Shown: one piece after another, positions 1 to 8,110 of the stretch | How positions within the stretch are numbered: position 1 is the first letter of the stretch | Layout: each line of letters opens with the position of its first letter | NCBI GenBank assembly: GCA_022510845.1 | Contig: JAFLSR010000018.1 | Span: forward strand, 1-41,850 | From: Treponema sp. | Lineage (GTDB): Bacteria; Spirochaetota; Spirochaetia; Treponematales; Treponemataceae | Length of the DNA: 41,850 nt | Reading direction: 5' to 3' | Position numbers and translations under genes: made by a program | Notes under the pieces: model-generated | The model's input: only the letters and a program-made list of their open reading frames with translations | What the model was told of the DNA's origin: nothing | Databases searched by the model: none

Positions 1-15
1 CCGCGCGAAGCGCGG
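1..15. repeat. Short GC hairpin at window edge
   Basis: CCGCGC and GCGCGG pair around a GAA triloop, immediately upstream of the ribosome binding site of the first gene. It could be the end of an upstream terminator or part of a leader, but the window starts here so the context is missing. Confidence 0.35.
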
Positions 16-40
16 TCAAAAATTCCAAGGAGGAATCCAA

Positions 41-790
41 ATGAAACACATCAAATCAATCTTATTAGCCGCAGTCCTTGCGGCGCTCGCTCCGCTCTCC
101 GCGCAGACGGTGGCGGTGCTCGGCTTTGAGAGCGACGACTTCTGTTTGGGGAGCAACACCGGCGTGATGAGCGACCTGCTCTCCGACGAGCTTGTGCGCA
201 TTGACGGAATCACTGTGCTTGAGCGCAAGCGCATTGACCGCGTGCTTGAGGAGATGGAGTTCCAGATGTCCGGCTGGACTGACGCGAAGACCGTAAAGGC
301 GGCGGGCAAGATGGTGAACGCGGACTGCGTGATTACCGGCTCGGTGGACACGCTCGGCGCGACGCTCTACGTGACGGCGCGGATGATTGAGGTGGAGAGC
401 GGTAAAGTCCTGCACTCTGCCAAGATGTCGTGCACGACCTGGGACGACTTCACGCGCAAGCTGCCGCAGTTCGCTCGCGAGTGCGTGAAGAAGATGCCCT
501 CGCCCAACCGCTTTCTCGGCACATGGGAGGGCGGCGACTGGGAAATCACCTTCGCGGACAAGAATTCCTGCACGGTGAAGAGACTCTCGGACAGCGGAGC
601 GTCCGGCGAAAGCAGGGGAACGTACTCCTACGACAAGAATCTCCTGCGCGTGGACGTGCGCGGCGCGAACATAAGCTGGCGCAGCGTGTACAGGTTCGAC
701 CCGCAGTTCGGCTCGTTCAACATTCTTGTTCCGAAAAGCGCGGGGAGCGACGAGCAGGAGCGCGTAACGTTCGCCAAGACCTCCGACTGA
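41..790 (+). CDS. Secreted CsgG/TolB-N-like protein with lipocalin-like C-terminal region
   Basis: 249 residues. Residues 1-21 form a signal peptide (basic start, alanine/leucine-rich core, ending LSAQ) with no lipobox cysteine, so a soluble periplasmic or outer-membrane-associated product is likely. Residues 22-150 resemble the CsgG/FlgO/LpoB fold: a TVAVLGF strand, an SDLLSDEL helix, ITVLERKRIDRVLEE, a VNADCVITGSV strand and an ARMIEVESGKV strand. Proteins of this fold assemble in the outer membrane or report envelope state. Residues 157-240 start FLGTWEGGDWEI and look like a small lipocalin-like beta barrel. The start is set by AAGGAGG at 27-33, 7 bases before ATG. The gene is much richer in G+C (GCG, CTC and GAG codons) than its neighbours, so transfer or strong codon selection is possible. 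Its exact role is unknown. Confidence 0.75.
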   Translation: MKHIKSILLAAVLAALAPLSAQTVAVLGFESDDFCLGSNTGVMSDLLSDELVRIDGITVLERKRIDRVLEEMEFQMSGWTDAKTVKAAGKMVNADCVITGSVDTLGATLYVTARMIEVESGKVLHSAKMSCTTWDDFTRKLPQFARECVKKMPSPNRFLGTWEGGDWEITFADKNSCTVKRLSDSGASGESRGTYSYDKNLLRVDVRGANISWRSVYRFDPQFGSFNILVPKSAGSDEQERVTFAKTSD

Positions 791-829
791 CAATAGCACA
801 AAGTATCTCAAGTCTTACGGCTTGCTTAC

Positions 830-868
830 CGAGTTTTAAATACTCTCAATGCGAGTATTTAAAACTCG
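830..868. repeat. 16-bp perfect inverted repeat
   Basis: Arms 830-845 and 853-868 are perfectly complementary (CGAGTTTTAAATACTC and its reverse complement) around a 7-base loop TCAATGC. It follows the first gene by 40 bases. The transcript could fold it as a strong hairpin, but no U-tract follows, so it is not a textbook intrinsic terminator. Confidence 0.7.
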
Positions 869-896
869 CTCATTGAATCAGGTGCTCGCGATTTCG

Positions 897-923
897 CTTC
901 CAGTAATACCCTTCAAAAAAACT
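897..923 (+). repeat. Imperfect direct repeat, left copy
   Basis: 27 bases matching 1605-1631 at 24 of 27 positions (shared core GTAATA, then CCTTCAAAAA). The two copies bracket the hicAB module. The right copy covers the 3' end of the M24 peptidase gene. Confidence 0.6.
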
Positions 924-963
924 CACAACCAACATATCCCCGATGTCCGAATGAAAATAACGC

Positions 964-992
964 TTGCAATTTTGTGTAAAGATGTGTATTAT
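964..992 (+). promoter_or_regulatory. Promoter of hicAB
   Basis: TTGCAA (964-969), a 17-base spacer, then TATTAT (987-992). Transcription should begin near 999, just ahead of the AGGGAG ribosome binding site at 1001-1006. HicAB systems commonly autorepress at such a site. Confidence 0.55.
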
Positions 993-1012
993 AGTTTGTA
1001 AGGGAGACATTG

Positions 1013-1201
1013 ATGAACGCCCACAAAAAGGCGGAGAAAGCACTTGAAGAAGCCGGCTATGTGTTAAAAAGGCACGGAGCGAATCACGACATCTATTTCA
1101 ATGCGCAAAGGGGAGTTATGATACCGTTGAAACGGCACGACTTTGATGAAGGCGACTTGCGTTATATCAAAAACGAGATAAAAAAGGGGGAACGAAAATG
1201 A
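1013..1201 (+). CDS. hicA: HicA-family mRNA interferase toxin
   Basis: 62 residues, the usual size for HicA toxins. The family has a dsRNA-binding-like fold and cleaves mRNA using a single histidine. The key segment is present: a basic KRHGANHDIYF stretch with the candidate catalytic His25, followed by MIPLKRH and the C-terminal helix that starts with DLRYIKNEI. ATG 1013 is preferred over the adjacent TTG 1010, because AGGGAG at 1001-1006 is then 6 bases away. The last four bases overlap the start of hicB (ATGA), which indicates translational coupling. Toxin first, antitoxin second is the normal hicAB order. Confidence 0.87.
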   Translation: MNAHKKAEKALEEAGYVLKRHGANHDIYFNAQRGVMIPLKRHDFDEGDLRYIKNEIKKGERK

Positions 1202-1581
1202 AATACACCTATACGGCGATTTTCACGGAAAAGGGCGGCAAGGTCTACGCGAGAGTTCCCGACCTCAACGGCTGCATAACGACAGGCAAAAACTTGTCTG
1301 ATGCCATAGAGCAGATGACTGACGCGATGGCGGCTTGGCTGTGCGCGGCGGAAGACGAGGGCTTGCCGATTCCGAAGCCCACACAGCAGTCAAAAATATT
1401 TTGCAAGAATAACGAGGAAATGTCGCTCATCAATGCCGACACTTTGAAATACCGTGCGGCGACCGACACAAAGTCGGTTCGGAAAAATGTTTCACTGCCT
1501 TTGTGGTTGTCGAACATCGCGGAAAAACGGCATTTCAACTGTTCGCAGATTTTACAGGACGCGCTCATGGCGAGAATCTAG
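1198..1581 (+). CDS. hicB: HicB-family antitoxin
   Basis: 127 residues. Residues 1-60 carry the HicB partial RNase H-like fold: KYTYTAIFTEKGGKVYARVPDLNGC, then TTGKNLSDAIEQMTDAMAAW. Residues 97-127 (NVSLPLWLSNIAEK, FNCSQILQDAL) look like a ribbon-helix-helix DNA-binding segment used for autoregulation. The protein should bind and neutralise the HicA product and repress the 964-992 promoter. It overlaps hicA by ATGA. Identification rests on the canonical N-terminal motif and the partner gene. Confidence 0.88.
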   Translation: MKYTYTAIFTEKGGKVYARVPDLNGCITTGKNLSDAIEQMTDAMAAWLCAAEDEGLPIPKPTQQSKIFCKNNEEMSLINADTLKYRAATDTKSVRKNVSLPLWLSNIAEKRHFNCSQILQDALMARI

Positions 1582-1604
1582 TTAAATGTCCAACAAGAAA
1601 GTGT

Positions 1605-1631
1605 CTTCCCGTAATAGCCTTCAAAAAGACT
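1605..1631 (+). repeat. Imperfect direct repeat, right copy
   Basis: Partner of 897-923, identical at 24 of 27 positions. It lies directly after hicB and runs into the stop codon of the minus-strand M24 peptidase gene. Confidence 0.6.
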
Positions 1632-2772
1632 ACACTTCAATTATCCGAGAATGCGTAATCACTTCGTTGCCGCTTTCGGTGATGAGCACGTCATTTTCCA
1701 GCCGCACGCCGCCGAGTTCCGCGTCGTACAAGCCAGGCTCAAGCGTTACGACCATTCCGGGGCGGAACACCGTTTCCGAATCGGCGCGCTGGCGGACAAA
1801 AGGCTCTTCGTGAATTTCAAGTCCGATGCCGTGCCCCAAACCGTGCGGCATCGCGCGGCGCGCCTTGGCAAAAATCTCGTCGGCTTTGGCGGCTGCCATT
1901 TTCACGGGAATGTCTTTCTTGTAGAATTCGAGGCATTCCGCCGCGGCGTTTTTCACGAGCGAAACAAGTTCTGCCTGCGCCGCCTTCGGCTTTCCCTTGA
2001 CGATTGTCAAAGTCGTGTCGCTCGTGTAGCCTTCGTAGACCACGCCGAAATCCAAAATCGAAAGCCCTTTGCCCGGCCATTCCGAAGCCGTGTAGTTGGG
2101 AAAGGCGTGAATCGCAAAACTCCTTGCAGGTCCTGCGGCGAGGGTGTCGAATCCGGTGCGCTCGCATTTGTGCGCCCTGCACTCGCGTTCAATCAAAAGA
2201 GCCACGTCCGTTTCTGTTTTGATTTTGCCGCTCCGGACTTGTTTTTCGATTTCATCGATGATTAAGTCTCCAATCCGCGCCGCTTCCCTTATGCATTCGA
2301 TTTCGTATTCGTCTTTTACAACGCGCATTTGCTTTGCGAAATTGTGGATTCCGTTTTTGTGGCAAAGGACATCGTAGCCACTGAGCGCGTCAACGTATTC
2401 CAAAAATTTCGGATAGGAGGTTTCGGGCGAGATTTCGATTTTTTGCGAATGGAATTGCATCGTGCCCAAAACGGCTTTTATCGCGCGTCGCATATTTCGC
2501 TCGTAGCGCGTGGAAGGAATTATTTTTTCCACGAACGCGTTTTGCCTCGCAAGGTTTTCGTCCCACGGAATCAAAGCGGAATTCCCCTCCGCGCTGATTA
2601 TCAAAGTAGCGTCGCTTGTGTGCCCGCAAAAATATCGAACGCTCACATCTCGATGCGCCTCGTCGTCTTCAAAAATCACGGCGTCGATTTTCTGCGCCTT
2701 CATTTCATCGATTAGTTTTTTGCGTCGCGCCGAATAAATCGCAAGCATTTCGTCTTTTGATTTCTTTTTCAT
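1630..2772 (-). CDS. M24 family aminopeptidase (Xaa-Pro peptidase type)
   Basis: About 380 residues: an N-terminal creatinase-like domain followed by a pita-bread peptidase domain. All five dimetal ligands of the family are visible (numbered from this start): Asp241 in SILDFG, Asp252 in GYTSDTT, His314 in HGLGHGIG, Glu345 in VTLEPGLY and Glu359 in VRLEND. The family removes N-terminal residues, often before proline, using two Mn or Co ions in the cytoplasm. ATG 2772 follows GGCGGAG closely. ATG 2784 and GTG 2829 are in-frame alternatives with weaker signals. The gene lies downstream of murJ with a 94-base gap, probably in the same transcript. The product is well supported; the exact start is not. 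Confidence 0.88.
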   Translation of the reverse strand: MKKKSKDEMLAIYSARRKKLIDEMKAQKIDAVIFEDDEAHRDVSVRYFCGHTSDATLIISAEGNSALIPWDENLARQNAFVEKIIPSTRYERNMRRAIKAVLGTMQFHSQKIEISPETSYPKFLEYVDALSGYDVLCHKNGIHNFAKQMRVVKDEYEIECIREAARIGDLIIDEIEKQVRSGKIKTETDVALLIERECRAHKCERTGFDTLAAGPARSFAIHAFPNYTASEWPGKGLSILDFGVVYEGYTSDTTLTIVKGKPKAAQAELVSLVKNAAAECLEFYKKDIPVKMAAAKADEIFAKARRAMPHGLGHGIGLEIHEEPFVRQRADSETVFRPGMVVTLEPGLYDAELGGVRLENDVLITESGNEVITHSRIIEV

Positions 2773-2866
2773 ATTCTCCGCCATTTTGCATTGTCCAAAT
2801 TTTGCTGAGCTTGTAGTTTTTGTGCGCACATCAAATTCGCTTTGTTCGAGCCGCTTTTTGCGCGTT

Positions 2867-4438
2867 TCATTTGTTTCGGTTTTTGCCGAAAATCTTCATC
2901 ACGCTTTCATCGCGGGTTGCGAACAAAACCAATATTCCGATTGCGGCGAAAACCAGCAGCGTAAGTGCGAGCGGAATTCCGTTTCCCAAAAATCTTCCGA
3001 GCGAGGAAAATTTTTGCACGAAGAATCTATGCGCGAAGAATGCGGGCACGCTCGCCACGATTGAAATCAAAATCATTTTCACCGTGTAAACTATGCTTGA
3101 CTTCACCACGCCGCCCACATTGACTGTGCGCATTTTATTCAAAAATACAAAAAGCAAAACTGTGTTCACAAAATTTGCCGCGCTCAACGCGAACGCGATT
3201 CCGCCGCCGCGCCATCTGAACGAAAGCGCGAACGAAAGAACTATGTCCGCCGCCATCGAAATTATTCCTGCGAGCGTGGGAAGTTTCGTGTTGCCTTGCG
3301 CGTAGAAGGCGGGGGAAACGATTCTGTTCAGCGCGGTGAAAAACAATCCTGCGATGTGGAATGTGAACGCGGTCAAAGTGAGCGCAACCGATGTGTCGTC
3401 GAAGCGGCGGCTTTTGTAAACGAGCTGAATTATTTCGCGCCCCGTGATGAGCGAATAAAACGTGATTGGAATCGTAATCAATGCGATGATTTTTATCGCC
3501 CAAGTGAGCATGGAATTGTGCTCGCTCCATTGGCCGCGCTTTGCGAACGAGGAAAGGTCAGGCAAAATTATCGTTCCAATCGAAACGGCGAAAACTCCCA
3601 AAATCAATTCCTGCAAGCGGAGCGAATATTGCAGGCTTGAAATCACGCCTTCTCCGCAGCGTCCCGCGAGCGCGGTGGAAATCAAATCGTTGAGTTGGTA
3701 CGAGGCTGTTCCGATTATAGTTGGCACAATCAGCGCGACGACTTTTTTTGTTCCCGGATTTGAAAAAGTTTTTTTTAGAGAAATGAATTTTATTGGCCAG
3801 CCGCTTTTGAACACGAAAGGCAGTTGGAACGCCGCTTGGATGAAGCCGCCCACGATTACGCCCACGGACATCGCCCGCGCGGGATTCGCCATTTTCGGCG
3901 AGAGGATGTAAGTGCCGCCAATCACGCACAGATTGAAAAGTATCGGAGTGAATCCGCTTGGAAGGAAAATGTTCTCGCCGTTCAAAATTCCTTGGAAGCA
4001 CGCCGCCACCGAAATGACGAAGAGATACGGAAACATAATCCGCGTCAATAGCGAAGTTTCGGCGATGATGGCGATTTCATCCGACTTCAAAAAAATCCGC
4101 ACCAAAAACGGAGTCACCAACATTCCCACGCAAACCACGACCGCCGTCAAAAATGAAACCAGCGTGAAAGTGGCGCAGACGAATTCGCGCATTTCTTCGC
4201 GGCTTTTATCCCCTTCCAAATATTCTTTGAAAGTGGGAATGAACGCCACGGAAATGCTGTTTTCGGCGAAAAGCCTTCGGAGCAAATTCGGAAACAAAAA
4301 CGCGATTCCAAAAGCGTCCGCCAACGCGCCTGTTCCCAAAAATCGCGCCTTCGTCATTTCGCGCACAAGCCCAAGCACACGGGAAATCATTGTGAGAAAC
4401 GAAAGTTTTATGCCGGAGGAAACCAAATTCTTTTTCAT
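2867..4438 (-). CDS. murJ: Lipid II flippase MurJ
   Basis: 523 residues, the normal MurJ length, with about 14 hydrophobic segments. The MviN/MurJ signature is at the N-terminus: SRVLGLVREM, then LADAFGIAFLFPNLLRRLFAE and SVAFIPTF. MurJ moves lipid II across the inner membrane for peptidoglycan synthesis. The basic residues lining its cavity in the family are matched by the early Arg residues. The ATG is preceded by GAAGAG and by a promoter only 11 bases away (-10 at 4450-4455), so the leader should be very short. It is divergent from the cyclase gene and heads the murJ-M24 unit. The C-terminal tail ends in basic residues after the last membrane helix. Confidence 0.95.
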   Translation of the reverse strand: MKKNLVSSGIKLSFLTMISRVLGLVREMTKARFLGTGALADAFGIAFLFPNLLRRLFAENSISVAFIPTFKEYLEGDKSREEMREFVCATFTLVSFLTAVVVCVGMLVTPFLVRIFLKSDEIAIIAETSLLTRIMFPYLFVISVAACFQGILNGENIFLPSGFTPILFNLCVIGGTYILSPKMANPARAMSVGVIVGGFIQAAFQLPFVFKSGWPIKFISLKKTFSNPGTKKVVALIVPTIIGTASYQLNDLISTALAGRCGEGVISSLQYSLRLQELILGVFAVSIGTIILPDLSSFAKRGQWSEHNSMLTWAIKIIALITIPITFYSLITGREIIQLVYKSRRFDDTSVALTLTAFTFHIAGLFFTALNRIVSPAFYAQGNTKLPTLAGIISMAADIVLSFALSFRWRGGGIAFALSAANFVNTVLLFVFLNKMRTVNVGGVVKSSIVYTVKMILISIVASVPAFFAHRFFVQKFSSLGRFLGNGIPLALTLLVFAAIGILVLFATRDESVMKIFGKNRNK

Positions 4439-4449
4439 CGATTCTCTTC

Positions 4450-4479
4450 ATTATAAATCAGTTTTCGGGGAAAAATCAA
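4450..4479 (-). promoter_or_regulatory. Promoter of murJ
   Basis: Reading the minus strand: TTGATT (4479-4474), 18 bases, TATAAT (4455-4450). The start codon follows 11 bases after the -10 element, so the predicted 5' leader is about 4-5 bases long. Confidence 0.55.
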
Positions 4480-4498
4480 GGCGCGTTTGAAAAAATCC

Positions 4499-4527
4499 TT
4501 GCAAAATTCGGGGAACGGTGCTAGAAT
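4499..4527 (+). promoter_or_regulatory. Extended -10 promoter of the cyclase gene
   Basis: TTGCAA (4499-4504), 17 bases, TAGAAT (4522-4527) with a TGC extension just before the -10. The leader is about 55 bases and ends in an AGGAG ribosome binding site at 4578-4582. The promoter is divergent from that of murJ. Confidence 0.55.
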
Positions 4528-4587
4528 CAAAATATATCTATTATTATCACTTTCGCGTTTTAAAATTTTCAAAATCAGGAGAAAAAT

Positions 4588-6279
4588 GTGGCAAAAAAAC
4601 GTTTTTTTCAGCGCGTGGGAAATGTTCCTATAATTCCCGTTTCGGTGAAAATTCTGATAATTTTCATTTCGTTGATTTTGATGTCCAATTTTATGACCAA
4701 TTTGATTTCGATACAATTAAATCAGCGGCGCGTCATCGACTTGTCGAATCAACTCATGGTAACGCACCTCAAATCGATGTACAAAAATTCCAGCAGCCAA
4801 TATCAAATTTATTCCTACAAAAAAAATCGCGAAGAATCGCTTGAAAAAATCGCTACCGCCGCATCCGAGGAATTCACCAATCCGCACAGCGTCGCGCTTG
4901 GCTTTGACAGGACTGGGCGGGTTTTGTTCTATGCGAATGCGGACGGTTCGAGGCTTTTTAGTTTTGACGACAAGACCGCGCTCGAAAAACTGAACTATGA
5001 TTTTGACCGCGGCGTAAACGAAGGGCAGGTGAGTTTCGCGCTGCCATTCGGCGAATATTTCGGCGTGTACAAATATTCCGACGACTGGAACGCGTTCCTT
5101 GTGCGTGCCGAATCCCGCCAGGACACGGCGCAATATACTTGGCGAATCATATTGATAATATCGATTTTGATTTTTGTTCTGACTGCGGTTTTCATCGTGC
5201 TTGGAATTTATATGTTCCAAAAAGTTTTCTCCAGCATCGCGCAGATTACGCAAAGCCTTTACGATATGCAACAAAAATCAAAACTGGATTTGATTGACAT
5301 TGATGGCGCGCCGAATGACGACGTGACTTATCTTGCCGCCTCATTCAACTCGCTTTCGGTTTCGGTGAACAATCTGCTTTCCACGTTCCAAAAATTTGTC
5401 TCGAAGGACGTGGTTTCAAAGGCCTATTCCGACCACACGATAAATTTGGAAGGTCGTCAGTGCGAACTTACGATTTTGTTCAGCGACATAAAAAGTTTTA
5501 CGTATCGCACGGAAACTTTGGGCAACGAAATCATCGACTTGCTCAATGTCCATTACAACGGCGTGATTCACAATGTGCACGAACAAAATGGCGTTGTCGG
5601 CTCGATTATCGGCGACGCGATTTTGGCGATTTTCGGCACTTACGGAACCGGCTACAAAAAATCGCTCCAGGCAATCGATGCCGGATGGGAAATAACCTAC
5701 ATCACGGCGGAACTGCGCAGGAAGATGAAATTGCAGCGAAAGAAAATCGAAGAAACTCGAAAGCTTACGGCTGCCGAAGAGCGCGTCTACAAAGCAGTTC
5801 TTTTGGACGTGGGCGTTGGTATCGACGGCGGAACGGTTTTCTATGGAAACATCGGAAGCGACGAGCACATGACGAACACCGTCATCGGCGACAACGTGAA
5901 TTCGGCGTCGCGGCTGGAAGGCGTTACCCGCGTCTACCATTTGCCGGTGATTGTTTCCGAATACATCGCGAAAGAAGTGGGCAAAAACGAACGCTATAGA
6001 TTTTTCGAAATCGACACCATTCAAGTGAAAGGAAAGTCAAAGGGCAAAAAAATATTTTATCCATTGGATTTGTTTAATCCTGACCAAACCCCTCTCATCG
6101 AAAAATTCGAAATCTACGAAACCGCTCTTGCCGCGTATTATGAAGGGGATTGGAAGGAAGCCAGAAAACTTTTCAGAAAATGCGAATTGGAAGTTTCTCA
6201 AGTTTTCCTTGAGAGAATGGGAGCGCGGGGAAATGCGCCTGAAAAATGGAGTGGAATATGGACAATGACATCAAAATAG
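4588..6279 (+). CDS. Membrane-bound class III adenylate/guanylate cyclase
   Basis: 563 residues. A membrane helix near residues 20-40, an extracytoplasmic region of about 145 residues, a second helix near 187-210, a HAMP-like linker, then a class III cyclase domain near 290-470. The two metal aspartates are visible: Asp300 in FSDIKSF and Asp343 in IGDAILAIFG. The transition-state segment NTVIGDNVNSASRLEG supplies the conserved Asn and Arg. A short TPR-like tail (AYYEGDWKEARKLF) follows. The protein should sense something outside the membrane and make cAMP (cGMP cannot be excluded). An unusual basic insert (RRKMKLQRKKIEETRKL) splits the catalytic domain. The start is GTG with AGGAG 5 bases upstream. 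It overlaps the next gene by 22 bases. Confidence 0.9.
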   Translation: MAKKRFFQRVGNVPIIPVSVKILIIFISLILMSNFMTNLISIQLNQRRVIDLSNQLMVTHLKSMYKNSSSQYQIYSYKKNREESLEKIATAASEEFTNPHSVALGFDRTGRVLFYANADGSRLFSFDDKTALEKLNYDFDRGVNEGQVSFALPFGEYFGVYKYSDDWNAFLVRAESRQDTAQYTWRIILIISILIFVLTAVFIVLGIYMFQKVFSSIAQITQSLYDMQQKSKLDLIDIDGAPNDDVTYLAASFNSLSVSVNNLLSTFQKFVSKDVVSKAYSDHTINLEGRQCELTILFSDIKSFTYRTETLGNEIIDLLNVHYNGVIHNVHEQNGVVGSIIGDAILAIFGTYGTGYKKSLQAIDAGWEITYITAELRRKMKLQRKKIEETRKLTAAEERVYKAVLLDVGVGIDGGTVFYGNIGSDEHMTNTVIGDNVNSASRLEGVTRVYHLPVIVSEYIAKEVGKNERYRFFEIDTIQVKGKSKGKKIFYPLDLFNPDQTPLIEKFEIYETALAAYYEGDWKEARKLFRKCELEVSQVFLERMGARGNAPEKWSGIWTMTSK

Positions 6280-7856
6280 AAAACGCCGAAAAAAAATCGG
6301 ATTTGAAAGAAGAAAAATCACGCCGCGAAGATTCGCTTTTTGCGAAAACAGAATCTGCCGTTGGCGCGAAGTCCGCGCCGGAAGAAAATGCCTTGGACGA
6401 ACAAAGCCGCGACGCAATGGCGAAAAAGGCACTTTTGGAAAGCGATGAAGATGCGTCCACGCTCGCTCCGGACACCGAAAGCGAAGTGATGCTCTTCCTT
6501 GGCGATGAACTTGAACCGCTTCGCCGTTCCAAGCGTGTCAATGTATACGACTTGGAAACCGAATACGCAAAGACACGCAAGAACAAATTGTGGTCGGTTT
6601 GGATTATGCTCGCGCTCACTTTTGTGGTCATTGTTCTCACAACAGTTTTTACATTGGGCGGGCTTTCTGCCAGCAATGCGAAAATCGATGTGAGTTTTTC
6701 TTCGTTCAAAGATTTGGAATTGCAGAATTTGTTCAATCAACTTCAGCGGACGCAGGAGAGGTTCGAGGAGGCGACAAAACGCCGTGCGGAATTGCGCGCG
6801 CATCTTGAATCCCGTCTTGCGCAAGCGGAGGCGAAACGCGAAAACGATTTGAACCTTTTGAGGAACACGCGCCTTTCGAATGAAGTTGTCGTCAATCGGA
6901 GAAGGGCAATCCAAACGAATTACGATGATGAAATCGCCGCGATTCATTCGGAGTTTGATGTGGACTTGGCGACCGCCGAAACCGAAATCGAACAGTATGA
7001 AGAGCAACTCAAATCCTATGACAGCGAGAATATTGCGCGCGCCCAAAAATGGGAACAGCAGATGGACAGCGAACGCCAAGTCTACCAACTTGAGCGCGAG
7101 CGGCTTGTGGAAAACTACGAATCCCAACTCGAAACTGCCCGAAGTAATTTGGAAGCCACGCGCAAAAAAGGTTTCGAGGACAGAATCGCGGCTACGACCG
7201 AAATCACCAAACGCTACGAAGGCGAACTTGGCGCGCTTGATCCTGTCATAAATGATTCTCAAACGCTTGATGTGATAAAATCGCTTGCTGAAATTTATCC
7301 GCAGAAATTTGATGCGGAAGCCTTGATTGCTTCTGATGGAAATATCAGCGAAAATTTCGCGGCGACATTGAGGCAGGCGCAGGCGGATTACGACAATCTC
7401 GAATTGCTTTATTCGCATTCAACTTCGATTCCGAACCGAAACACGATGAAAGACATTTCCGCGTCGGAACAAAAACTTTCCGATTTGATGGTCAACAAAA
7501 TTGCCCACGCCGCCATCTCCGAAATCCGAACGGCGGAAGCCCAGCGCAATTCCGCGCGCGCGGCAAGTCAGGCTTATATTGGCATTTTGAACAGCGTCGC
7601 CGTGGACGAAAACATCGCGGGTTTTGTGCTCGATCCTATTGCTAGTTATGGCGTGGCGATTTTTGTGCGTAACTCGCATTTAAATGAAATGCGGCAGGAC
7701 GGCACTACGAGGGTGGAAATCTATGACGGCGAAACGCTTTTGGCAACCGGCGCGATTATGGCTGTTTCTGGAAGTTACTACATTTCGCTGGATGATGATT
7801 CCGATCTCGAAAAAATTTCTGTAGGAAATTCGTTTGTGATTTCCGAAAGTTACTAG
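6258..7856 (+). CDS. Membrane-anchored coiled-coil protein of unknown function
   Basis: 532 residues from ATG 6258, which has GGAG at 6248-6251. The upstream ATG at 6246 has no such site. Residues 1-110 are charged and probably cytoplasmic. One membrane helix (IMLALTFVVIVLTTVFTLGGL) lies near 115-138. A long heptad-rich region follows to about residue 370, then a more globular part ending in a small beta-rich domain (RVEIYDGETLLATGAIMAVSG). I do not recognise a named family. It overlaps the 3' end of the cyclase gene, so the two are very likely translated together, and a structural or signalling partnership with the cyclase is a reasonable inference. The topology suggests the coiled coil lies in the periplasm. 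Confidence 0.7.
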   Translation: MDNDIKIENAEKKSDLKEEKSRREDSLFAKTESAVGAKSAPEENALDEQSRDAMAKKALLESDEDASTLAPDTESEVMLFLGDELEPLRRSKRVNVYDLETEYAKTRKNKLWSVWIMLALTFVVIVLTTVFTLGGLSASNAKIDVSFSSFKDLELQNLFNQLQRTQERFEEATKRRAELRAHLESRLAQAEAKRENDLNLLRNTRLSNEVVVNRRRAIQTNYDDEIAAIHSEFDVDLATAETEIEQYEEQLKSYDSENIARAQKWEQQMDSERQVYQLERERLVENYESQLETARSNLEATRKKGFEDRIAATTEITKRYEGELGALDPVINDSQTLDVIKSLAEIYPQKFDAEALIASDGNISENFAATLRQAQADYDNLELLYSHSTSIPNRNTMKDISASEQKLSDLMVNKIAHAAISEIRTAEAQRNSARAASQAYIGILNSVAVDENIAGFVLDPIASYGVAIFVRNSHLNEMRQDGTTRVEIYDGETLLATGAIMAVSGSYYISLDDDSDLEKISVGNSFVISESY

Positions 7857-8110
7857 TTTTTTGAATCGGATTTTTGAAAATAATTTTGCAAAGACTCGAT
7901 TCGCGCAAACTAATCAAGTTGCGCTTGTAAATTGAAACTCTTTCAAAAGCTTTCTCAACCCGCGCGGACTTGCTTTAAAATACCTCGAACTGTTTGTGTC
8001 GCGCATTTTTACTGTGTTCAATGACTCCGCTTAAAAAATCGTTCCAAAAAACTTCGCGGTTTTTATTGAAAATTATGTGATTTTCTGTTATAATCTATGC
8101 GGAATTTTTT
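7857..8110. other. Intergenic region with activase promoter
   Basis: 254 bases. I see a weak hairpin (GCGCAA and TTGCGC near 7901-7926) and the promoter listed separately. No gene or RNA was recognised. Confidence 0.4.
8066..8094 (+). promoter_or_regulatory. Extended -10 promoter of the dehydratase activase gene
   Basis: TTGAAA (8066-8071), 17 bases, TATAAT (8089-8094), with TGT preceding the -10. The start ATG is at 8111, so the leader is about 10 bases and contains only GGAA as a possible ribosome binding site. Confidence 0.65.
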
